The notes beneath the pieces are model-generated. The model ran no database searches. It was not told the DNA's origin and worked only from the letters and a program-made list of their open reading frames with translations. Position numbers and translations under genes: made by a program. A stretch of 64,000 nucleotides of DNA from Euptelea pleiosperma (taxonomy: Eukaryota > Streptophyta > Magnoliopsida > Ranunculales > Eupteleaceae). This document shows, in pieces, positions 12,366-23,230 of this stretch; positions within the stretch are counted from its first letter, which is position 1, and every line of letters begins with the position of its first letter. The stretch covers positions 124,001 to 188,000 of the forward strand of contig JASUTR010000243.1 of NCBI GenBank assembly GCA_035048495.1, given 5' to 3'.

Positions 12366-12457
12366 GTGCACTTTGCAGGTGCGAAAATGGCGTAAATGGT
12401 GAGTAGCCGAGTGCTCTTTGCAGGTGCGAAAATGGCGTAAATGGTGAGTAGCCGAGT
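12366..12457. repeat. 45-bp tandem duplication in the Helitron
   Basis: Two near-perfect copies, starting at GTGCACTTTG (12366) and GTGCTCTTTG (12411), differing by one base over the unit. Each contains GTGCGAAAATGGCGTAAATG. Function unknown. Confidence 0.92.
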
Positions 12458-12562
12458 AGGACTACATTGACGATAGAGAGAGTGATTAGGTGAGCCAAAA
12501 AGAAAGTACCAAAATTGAGCGCCAAATGACTATTTGAACAAACAGATCGCTGTCGTCCGTGT

Positions 12563-12606
12563 GTAGTGGATCTCAGCCACTACTTACACACAAGACAACC
12601 GTCTTG
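12563..12606 (-). other. Helitron 5'-subterminal hairpins
   Basis: Two perfect inverted repeats lie just inside the 5' end: GTAGTGG...CCACTAC (12563-12569 with 12577-12583) and CAAGAC-AACC-GTCTTG (12591-12606). The second is 14 bases from the terminal TC. They may be Rep-binding or initiation structures, which is inference. Helitron 5' ends are usually less structured than their 3' ends. Confidence 0.6.
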
Positions 12607-12620
12607 TTTTGTTAAATAGA

Positions 12621-15600
12621 TTAGTAATGGAAGAGTTTGAGTCCAATTACAAGGTCCGATTGCTAAAAAGCCATAAGTTATAGGCTTCGGAATGCAACAT
12701 ACAAACTGAGTCCAATTTGAGACGTTGACGCACGGATGGAGCTAACTTGTTTCGACTGTCCCGAATCTTGTTCCAACACTTCAAATGTGTTGAAACAATA
12801 GTAGTGGAAGAATTCGAGTCTAATTACGAGGTCCGGTTGCGAAAAAGTCACAAGTTATAGGCTTCGGAATGTAACTCACAAACTGAGTCCAATTTCAGAC
12901 GATGACGAACGGATGGAGCTAACTTGTTTCGACTGTCATGAATCTTGTTCCAACACTTCAAAAGTGTTCAAACAATAGTAATGGAAGAGTTTGAGTAAAA
13001 TTACGAGGTCCGGTTGCGACAAAGTCACAAGTTATAGGCTTCGGAATGTAACACTCAAACTGAGTCCAATTTGAGACGTTGATGCACGGATGGAGCTAAC
13101 TTGTTTCTACTGTCACGAATCTTGTTCCAACAATTCAAATTTGTTAAAACAATAGTAATGGAAGAGTTTAAGTCCAATTACAAGGTCCGATTGCTAAAAA
13201 GCCATAAGTTATAGGCTTCCAAATGTAACATACAAACTGAGTCCAATTTGCGACGCTGACGCACGGATGGAGCTAACTTGTTTCGACTGTCACGAATCTT
13301 GTTCCAACACCTTAAATGTGTTGAAACAAAACTAATGGAAGAGTTTGAGTAAAATTACGAGGTCCGGTTGTGACAAAGTCACAAGTTATAGGCTTCGGAA
13401 TGTAACACACAAACTGAGTCTAATTTGAGACGTTGACGCACGGATGGAGCTAACTTGTTTCTACTATCACGAATCTTGTTCCAACAATTCAAATTAGTTA
13501 AAGCAATTGTAATGGAAGATTTTGAGTCCAATTACAAAGTCCAATTGCTAAAAATCCATAAGTTATAGGCTTCGGAATGTAACACACAAACTGAGTCCAA
13601 TTAAAAACATTGATGCACGGATGGAGCTAACTTGTTTCGACTGTCCCGAATCTTGTTCCAACACTTCAAATGTGTTGAAACAATTGTAATGGAAGAGTTT
13701 GAGTCCAATTAGGAGGTCCGGTTGTGAAAAAGTCACAAGTTTTAGGCTTCGGAATGTAACAAACAAACTGAGTCCAATTATAGACATTGATGCACGGATG
13801 GAGCTAACTTGTTTCGACTGTCCCGAATCTTGTTCCAACACTTCAAATGTGTTGAAACAATAGTAATGGAAGAGTTTGAGTACAATTACAAGGTCCGGTT
13901 GCGACAAAGTTACAAGTTATAGGCTTCGGAATGTAACACACAAACTGAGTCCAATTTGAGACGTTGACGCACGGATGGAGCTAACTTGTTTCTACTATCA
14001 CGAATCTTGTTCCAACAATTCAAATTTGTTAAAACAATAGTAATGGAAGAGTTTGAGGCCAATTACAAGGTCCGATTGCTAAAAACCATAAGTTATAGGC
14101 TTCGGAATGTAACATACAAACTGAGTCCAATTTGCGACGTTAACGCACGGATGGTGCTAACTTGTTTCGACTGCCCCGAATCTTGTTCCAACACTTCAAA
14201 TGTGTTGAAACAATAGTAATGGAAGAATTCGAGTCTAATTACGAGGTCCGTTTGTGAAAAAGTCACAAGTTATAGGCTTCGGAACGTAACACACTAACTG
14301 AGTCCAATTTGAGACGTTGACGTACGGATGGAGCTAACTTGTTTCGACTGTCCCAAATCTTGTTCCAACACTTCAAATTTGTTGAAACAATAGTAATGGA
14401 AGAGTTTGAGTCCAATTACGAGGTCCGATTGAGAAAAAGTCACAAGTTATAGGCTTCAGAATGTGAGACACAAACTAAGTCAAATTTGAGACGTTGATGC
14501 TCGGATGGAGCTAACTTGTTTCTACTGTCACGAATCTTGTTCCAACAATTCAAATTTGTTAAAACAATAGTAATGGAAGAGTTTGAGTCCAATTACAAGG
14601 TCCGATTGCTAAAATGCCATAAGTTATAGGCTTCGAAATGTAACATACAAACTGAGTCCAATTTGCGACGCTGACGCACGGATGGAGCTAACTTGTTTCG
14701 ACTGTCACGAATCTTGTTCCAACACTTCAAATGTGTTGAGACAACAGTAATGGAAGAGTTTGAGTAAAATTACGAGGTCCGGTTGTGACAAACTCACAGG
14801 CTTCGGAATGTAACTCACAAACTGAGTCCAATTTGAGACGTTGACGCACGGATGGAGCTAACTTGTTTCTACTATCATGAATCTTGTTTTAACAACTCAA
14901 ATTTGTTAAAGCAATTGTAATGGAAGAGTTTGAGTCCAATTACAAAGTCCGATTGCTAAAAAGCCATAAGTTATAGGCTTCGGAATGTAACACACAAACT
15001 GAGTCCAATTAAAAACATTGACGCACGGATGGAGCTAACATGTTTCTACTGTCCCGAATCTTGTTCCAACACTTCAAATGTGTTGAAACAATTGTAATGG
15101 AAGAGTTTGAGTCCAATTAGGAGGTCCGGTTACGAAAAAGTCACAAGTTATAGGCTTCGGAATGTAACAAACAAACTGAGTCTATTTATAGACATTGATG
15201 CACGGATGGAGCTAACTTGTTTCGACTGTCCCGAATCTAGTTCCAACACTTCAAATGTGTTGAAACAATAGTAATGGAAGAGTTTGAGTAAAATTACGAG
15301 GTCCGGTTGCGACAAAGTCACAAGTTATAGGCTTCGGAATGAAACACACAAACTGAGTCCAATTTGAGACATTGACGCACGGATGGAGCTAACTTGTTTC
15401 GACTTTCACGAATCTTGTTCCAACACTTCAAATGTGTTGAAACAACAGTAATGGAAGAGTTTGAGTAAAATTATGAGGTCCGGTTGTGACAAAGTCACAA
15501 GTTATAGGCTTCGGAATGTAACACTCAAACTGAGTCCAATTTGAGACGTTGACGCACGGATGGAGCTAACTTGTTTCTACTGTCACGAATCTTGTTCCAA

Positions 15601-15630
15601 CAATTCAAATTTGTTAAAACAATAGTAATG
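12621..15630 (+). repeat. 177-bp satellite array, mixed A/B monomers
   Basis: Resumes at TTAGTAATGG exactly where the Helitron interrupted a monomer. Mixed type A and type B monomers, related to the 6.2-10 kb block by shared variants such as AAAAACATTGATGCACGG (also at about 13597). One monomer near 14795 has lost about nine bases around AAGTTATAGG. A minus-strand open frame spans two monomers at 13563-13907 with a 59-residue internal repeat; it reflects the period, not a gene. Confidence 0.96.
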
Positions 15631-18600
15631 GACGAGTTTGAGTCCAATTACAAGGTCCGATTGCTAAAAAGCCATAAGTTATAGGCTTCGGAATGGAACA
15701 TACAAACTGAGTCCAATTTGCGACGTCGACGCACGGATGGAGCTAACTTGTTTCGACTGTCCCGAATCTTGTTCCAACACTTCAAATGTGTTGAAACAAT
15801 AGTAATGGAAGAATTCGAGTCTAATTACGAGGTCCGTTTGTGAAAAAGTCACAAGTTATAGGCTTCGGAACGTAACACACTAACTGAGTCCAATTTGAGA
15901 CGTTGACGCACGGATGGAGCTAACTTGTTTCGACTGTCCCAAATCTTGTTCCAACACTTCAAATTTGTTGAAACAATAGTAATGTAAGAGTTTGAGTCCA
16001 ATTACGAGGTGTGGTTGCGAAAAAGTCACAAGTTATAGGCTTCAGAATGTGAGACACAAACTGAGTCGAATTTGAGACGTTGACGCACGGATGGAGCAAA
16101 CTTGTTTCTACTGTCACGAATCTTGTTCCAACAATTCAAATTTGTTAAAACAATAGTAATGGAAGAGTTTGAGTCCAATTACAAGGTCCGATTGCTAAAA
16201 AGCCATAAGTTATAGGCTTTGAAATGTAACATACAAACTGAGTCCAATTTGCGACGCTGACGCACGGATGGAGCTAACTTGTTTCGACTGTCACGAATCT
16301 TGTTCCAACACTTCAAATGTGTTGAAACAACAGTAATGGAAGAGTTTGAGTAGAATTACGAGGTCCGATTGCGACAAAGTCACAAGTTATAGGCTTGGGA
16401 ATGTAACACACAAACTGAGTCCAATTTTAGACCTTGACGCACGGATGGAGCTAACTTGTTTCTACTGTCATGAATCTTGTTGCAACAATTCAAATTTATT
16501 AAAACAATAGTAATGGAAGAGTTTGAGTAAAATTACGAGGTCCGGTTGCGACAAAGTCACAAGTTATAGGCTTGGGAATGTAACACTCAAACTGAGTCCA
16601 TTTTGAGATGTTGACGCACGGATGGAGCAAACTTGTTTCTCCTGTCACGAATCTTGTTCCAACAATTCAAATTTCTTAAAACAATAGTAATGGAAGAGTT
16701 TGAGTCCAATTACAAGGTCCGATTGCTAAAAAGCCAAAAGTTATAGGCTTCGGAATGTAACACAAAAACTGAGTCCAATTAAGGACAATGATGCACGGAT
16801 AGCGCTAACTTTTTTCGACTGTCCCGAATCTTGTTCCAACACTTCAAATGTGTTGAAACAATGGAATAGTTTGAGTAAAATTACTAGGTCCGGTTGCGAC
16901 AAAGTCACAAGTTATAGGCTTCGGAATGTAACACACAAACTGAGTCCAATTTGAGACGTTGACTCACGGATGGAGCTAACTTGTTTCTACTGTCACGAAT
17001 TTTGTTCCAACAATTCAAATGTGTTAAAACAATAGTAATGGAATAGTTTGAGTCCAATTACAACGTCTGATTACTAAAAAGCCATAAGTTATAGGCTTCG
17101 GAATATAACATACAAACTGAGTCCAATTTGAGACGTTGACGCACGGATAGTGCTAACTTGTTTTGATTGTCCCGAATCTTGTTCCAACACTTCAAATGTG
17201 TTGAAACAATAGTAATGGAAGAGTTTGAGTCCAATTACTAGGTCCGATTGCGAAAAAGTCACAAGTTATAGGCTTCGGAATGTAACACACAAATGGATTC
17301 CAATTTGAGACGTTGACGCACGGATGGAGCTAACTTGTTTCGACTGTCATGAATCTTATTCCAACACTTCAAAAGTGTTCAAACAATAGTAATGGAAGAG
17401 TTTGAGTAAAATTACGAGGTCCGGTTGCGACAAAGTCACAAGTTATAGGCTTTGGAATGAAACACACAAACTGAGTCCAATTTGAGACATTGACTTACGG
17501 ATGGAGCTAACTTGTTTCGACTGTCACGAATCTTGTTCCAACACTTCAAATGTGTTGAAACAACAGTAATGTAAGAGTTTGAGTAAAATTACGAGGTCCG
17601 GTTGTGACAAAGTCACAAGTTATAGGCTTCGAAATGTAACACTCAAACTGAGTCCAATTTGAGACGTTGATGCACGGATGGAGCTAACTTGTTTCTACTG
17701 TCACGAATCTTGTTCCAACAATTCAAATTTGTTAAAACAATAGTAATGGACGAGTTTGAGTCCAATTACAAGGTCCGATTGCTAAAAAGCCATAAGTTAT
17801 AGGCTTCGGAATGTAACATACAAACTGAGTCCAATTTGCGACGTTGACGGACGGATGGAGCTAACTTGTTTCGACTGTCCCGAATCTTGTTCCAACACTT
17901 CAAATGTGTTGAAACAATAGTAATGGAAGAATTCGAGTCTAATTACGAGGTCCGTTTGTGAAAAAGTCACAAGTTATAGGCTTCGGAACGTAACACACTA
18001 ACTGAGTCCAATTTGAGACGTTGACGCACGGATGGAGCTAACTTGTTTCGACTGTCCAAAATCTTGTTCCAACACTTCAAATTTGTTGAAACAATAGTAA
18101 TGGAAGAGTTTGAGTCCAATTACGACGTGTGGTTGCGAAAAAGTCACAAGTTATAGGCTTCAGAATGTGAGACACAAACTGAGTCGAATTTGAGACGTTG
18201 ACGCACGGATGGAGCAAACTTGTTTCTACTGTCACGAATCTTGTTCCAACAATTAAAATTTGTTAAAACAATAGTAATGGAAGAGTTTGAGTCCAATTAC
18301 AAGGTCCGATTGCTAAAAAGCCATAAGTTATAGGCTTTGAAATGTAACATACAAACTGAGTCCAATTTGCGACGCTGACGCACGGATGGAGCTAACTTGT
18401 TTCGACTGTCACGAATCTTGTTCCAACACTTCAAATGTGTTGAAACAACAGTAATGGAAGAGTTTGAGTAGAATTACGAGGTCCGGTTGCGACAAAGTCA
18501 CAAGTTATAGGCTTGGGAATGTAACACACAAACTGAGTCCAATTTTAGACCTTGACGCACGGATGGAGCTAACTTGTTTCTACTGTCACGAATCTTGTTG

Positions 18601-20450
18601 CAACAATTCAAATTTATTAAAACAATAGTAATGGAAGAGTTTGAGTAAAATTACGAGGTCCGGTTGCGACAAAGTCACAAGTTATAGGCTTGGGAATGTA
18701 ACACTCAAACTGAGTCCATTTTGAGATGTTGACGCACGGATGGAGCAAACTTGTTTCTCCTGTCACGAATCTTGTTCCAACAATTCAAATTTCTTAAAAC
18801 AATAGTAATGGAAGAGTTTGAGTCCAATTACAAGGTCCGATTGCTAAAAAGCCAAAAGTTATAGGCTTCGGAATGTAACACAAAAATTGAGTCCAATTAA
18901 AGACAATGATGCACGGATAGCGCTAACTTTTTTCGACTGTCCCGAATCTTGTTCCAACACTTCAAATGTGTTGAAACAATGGAATAGTTTGAGTAAAATT
19001 ACTAGGTCCGGTTGCGACAAAGTCACAAGTTATAGGCTTCGGAATGTAACACACAAACTGAGTCCAATTTGAGACGTTGACTCACGGATGGAGCTAACTT
19101 GTTTCTACTGTCACGAATTTTGTTCCAACAATTCAAATGTGTTAAAACAAAAGTAATGGAATAGTTTGAGTCCAATTACAACGTCTGATTACTAAAAAGC
19201 CATAAGTTATAGGCTTCGGAATATAACATACAAACTGAGTCCAATTTGAGACGTTGACGCACGGATAGTGCTAACTTGTTTTGATTGTCCCGAATCTTGT
19301 TCCAACACTTCAAATGTGTTGAAACAATAGTAATGGAAGAGTTTGAGTCCAATTACTAGGTCCGATTGCGAAAAAGTCACAAGTTATAGGCTTCGGAATG
19401 TAACACACAAATGGATTCCAATTTGAGACGTTGACGCACGGATGGAGCTAACTTGTTTCGACTGTCATGAATCTTATTCCAACACTTCAAAAGTGTTCAA
19501 ACAATAGTAATGGAAGAGTTTGAGTAAAATTACGAGGTCCGGTTGCGACAAAGTCACAAGTTATAGGCTTTGGAATGAAACACACAAACTGAGTCCAATT
19601 TGAGACATTGACTTACGGATGGAGCTAACTTGTTTCGACTGTCACGAATCTTGTTCCAACACTTCAAATGTGTTGAAACAACAGTAATGGAAGAGTTTGA
19701 GTAAAATTACGAGGTCCGGTTGTGACAAAGTCACAAGTTATAGGCTTCGGAATGTAACACTCAAACTGAGTCCAATTTGAGACGTTGATGCGCGGATGGA
19801 GCTAACTTGTTTCTACTGTCACGAATCTTGTTCCAGCAATTCAAATTTGTTAAAACAATAGTAATGGACGAGTTTGAGTCCAATTACAAGGTCCGATTGC
19901 TAAAAAGCCATAAGTTATAGGCTTCGGAATGTAACATACAAACTGAGTCCAATTTGCGACGTTGACGGACGGATGGAGCTAACTTGTTTCGACTGTCCCG
20001 AATCTTGTTCCAACACTTCAAATGTGTTGAAACAATAGTAATGGAAGAATTCGAGTCTAATTACGAGGTCCGTTTGTGAAAAAGTCACAAGTTATAGGCT
20101 TCGGAACGTAACACACTAACTGAGTCCAATTTGAGACGTTGACGCACGGATGGAGCTAACTTGTTTCGACTGTCCAAAATCTTGTTCCAACACTTCAAAT
20201 TTGTTGAAACAATAGTAATGGAAGAGTTTGAGTCCAATTACGACGTGTGGTTGCGAAAAAGTCACAAGTTATAGGCTTCAGAATGTGAGACACAAACTGA
20301 GTCGAATTTGAGACGTTGACGCACGGATGGAGCAAACTTGTTTCTACTGTCACGAATCTGGTTCCAACAATTAAAATTTGTTAAAACAATAGTAATGGAA
20401 GAGTTTGAGTCCAATTACAAGGTCCGATTGCTAAAAAGCCATAAGTTATA
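15631..20450 (+). repeat. Satellite HOR zone, 12-monomer unit of 2,118 bp
   Basis: The private variant GACGAGTTTGAG occurs at 15631, 17749 and 19867, spaced exactly 2,118 bp. The variant AGCGCTAAC occurs at 16801 and 18919, also 2,118 bp apart. The unit is 12 x 177 minus 6, because one monomer per unit lacks six bases (AAACAATGGAATAG in place of AAACAATAGTAATGGAAGAG). The shared deletion is a clear tag of block amplification. Confidence 0.93.
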
Positions 20451-23230
20451 GGCTTTGAAATGTAACATAAAAACTGAGTCCAATTTGCGACGCTGACGCA
20501 CAGATGGAGCTAACTTGTTTCGACTGTCACGAATCTTGTTCCAACACTTCAAATGTGTTGAAACAATAGTAATGGAAGAGTTTGAGTAAAATTACGAGGT
20601 CCGGTTGCGACAAAGTCACAAGTTATAGGCTTGGGAATGTAACACACAAACTGAGTCCAATTTTAGACCTTGACGCACGGATGGAGCTAACTTGTTTCTA
20701 CTGTCACGAATCTTGTTGCAACAATTCAAATTTGTTAAAACAATAGTAATGGAAGAGTTTGAGTAAAATTACGAGGTCCGGTTGCGACAAAGTCACAAGT
20801 TATAGGCTTCGGAATGTAACACTCAAACTGAGTCCAATTTGAGACGTTGACGAACGGATGGAGCAAACTTGTTTCTCCTGTCACGAATCTTGTTCCAACA
20901 ATTCAAATTTCTTAAAACAATAGTAATGGAAGAGTTTGAGTCCAATTACAAGGTCCGATTACTAAAAAGCCAAAAGTTATAGGCTTCGGAATGTAACACA
21001 AAAACTGAGTCCAATTAAAGACATTGATGTACGGATGGAGCTAACTTTTTTTGACTGTCCCGAATCTTGTTCCAACACTTCAAATGTGTTGAAACAATGG
21101 AATATTTTGATTAAAATTACTAGGTCCGGTTGCGACAAAGTCACAAGTTATATGCTTCGGAATGTAACACACAAACTGAGTCCAATTTGAGACGTTGACG
21201 CACGGATGGAGCTAACTTGTTTCTACTGTCACGAATCTTCTTCCAACAATTCAAATGTGTTAAAACAATAGTAATGGAATAGTTTGAGTCCAATTAGAAC
21301 GTCTGATTACTAAAAAGCCATAAGTTATAGGCTTCGGAATGTAACATACAAATTGAGTCCAATTTGAGACGTTGACGCACGGATAGTGCTAACTTGTTTT
21401 GATTGTCCCGAATCTTGTTCCAACACTTCAAATGTGTTGAAACAATAGTAATGGAAGAGTTTGAGTCCAATTACTAGGTCCGATTGCGAAAAAGTCACAA
21501 GTTATAGGCTTCGGAATGTAACATACAAACGGATTCCAATTTGAGACGTTGACGCACGGATGGAGCTAACTTGTTTCGACTGTCATGAATCTTATTCCAA
21601 CACTTCAAAAGTGTTGAAACAATAGTAATGGAAGAGTTTGAGTAAAATTACGAGGTCCGGTTGCGACAAAGTCACAAGTTATAGGCTTGGGAATGTAACA
21701 CACAAACTGAGTCCAATTTTAGACCTTGACGCACGGATGGAGCTAACTTCTTTCTACTGTCACGAATCTTGTTCCAACAATTAAAATTTGTTAAAACAAT
21801 AGTAATGGAAGAGTTTGAGTCCAATTACAAGGTCCGATTGCTAAAAAGCCATAAGTTATAGGCTTTGAAATGTACCATAAAAACTGAGTCCAATTTGCGA
21901 CGCTGACGCACAGATGGAGCTAACTTGTTTCGACTGTCACGAATCTTGTTCCAACACTTCAAATGTGTTGAAACAATAGTAATGGAAGAGTTTGAGTAAA
22001 ATTACGAGGTCCGGTTGCGACAAAGTCACAAGTTATAGGCTTGGGAATGTAACACACAAACTGAGTCCAATTTTAGACCTTGACGCACGGATGGAGCTAA
22101 CTTGTTTCTACTGTCACGAATCTTATTGCAACAATTCAAATTTGTTAAAACAATAGTAATGGAAGAGTTTGAGTAAAATTACGAGGTCCGGTTGCGACAA
22201 AGTCACAAGTTATAGGCTTCGGAATGTAACACTCAAACTGAGTCCAATTTGAGACGTTGACGCACGGATGGAGCAAACTTGTTTCTCCTGTCACGAATCT
22301 TGTTCCAACAATTCAAATTTCTTAAAACAATAGTAATGGAAGAGTTTGAGTCCAATTACAAGGTCCGATTACTAAAAAGCCAAAAGTTATAGGCTTCGGA
22401 ATGTAACACAAAAACTGAGTCCAATTAAAGACATTGATGCACGGATGGAGCTAACTTTTTTCGACTGTCCCGAATCTTGTTCCAACACTTCAAATGTATT
22501 GAAACAATGGAATATTTTGAGTAAAATTACTAGGTCCGGTTGCGACAAAGTCACAAGTTATAGGGTTCGGAATGTAACACACAAACTGAGTCCAATTTGA
22601 GACGTTGACGCACGGATGGAGCTAACTTGTTTCTACTGTCACGAATCTTCTTCCAACAATTCAAATGTGTTAAAACAATAGTAATGGAATAGTTTGAGTC
22701 CAATTACAACGTCTGATTACTAAAAAGCCATAAGTTATAGGCTTCGGAATGTAACATACAAATTGAGTCCAATTTGAGACGTTGACGCACGGTTAGTGCT
22801 AACTTGTTTTCATTGTCCCGAATCTTGTTCCAACACTTCAAATGTGTTGAAACAATAGTAATGGAAGAGTTTGAGTCCAATTACTAGGTCCGATTGCGAA
22901 AAAGTCACAAGTTATAGGCTTCGGAATGTAACATACAAACGGATTCCAATTTGAGACGTTGACGCACGGATGGAGCTAACTTGTTTCGACTGTCATGAAT
23001 CTTATTCCAACACTTCAAAAGTGTTGAAACAATAGTAATGGAAGAGTTTGAGTAAAATTACGAGGTCTGGTTGCGACAAAGTCACAAGTTATAGGCTTGG
23101 GAATGTAACACACAAACTGAGTCCAATTTTAGACCTTGACGCACGGATGGAGCTAACTTCTTACTACTGTCACGAATCTTGTTGCAACAATTCAAATTTG
23201 TTAAAACAATAGTAATGGAAGAGTTTGAGT
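20451..23230 (+). repeat. Satellite HOR zone, 8-monomer unit of 1,410 bp
   Basis: The CGCTGACGCACAGATGG variant lies at 20491 and 21901, 1,410 bp apart (8 x 177 minus 6). The unit includes the same 6-bp-deleted monomer as the 12-mer zone (about 21091 and 22510). It therefore looks like a shortened derivative of the 12-mer unit that lost four monomers and was then duplicated. Confidence 0.9.

Larger units (their letters stand above)
10038..12620 (-). mobile_element. Non-autonomous Helitron, 2,583 bp
   Basis: On the minus strand the element starts with TCTATTTAACAAAACAAGAC (plus position 12620 leftward). It ends with a GTGCC-GTT-GGCAC hairpin, nine bases, then CTAG (plus 10038-10041). A 5' TC, a 3' CTRR and a hairpin about 10 bases inside the 3' end are the defining Helitron signs. 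Insertion is between A and T with no target duplication. Joining the flanks (...TTAAAATA + TTAGTAATGG...) restores a normal satellite monomer of the TTAAAACATTAGTAATGG variant with one C-to-T change. I found no Rep or helicase open frame, so it must have been mobilised in trans. It carries JmjC-gene exon fragments and a 5'-leader-like segment, as expected of Helitron gene capture. Apart from the parts listed separately, it is AT-rich sequence that I do not recognise. Confidence 0.92.

Noticed and set aside
10038..12620. Autonomous Helitron or a working demethylase gene
   Set aside because: No Rep/helicase frame is found. The demethylase pieces have stop codons and lack the JmjC catalytic domain.
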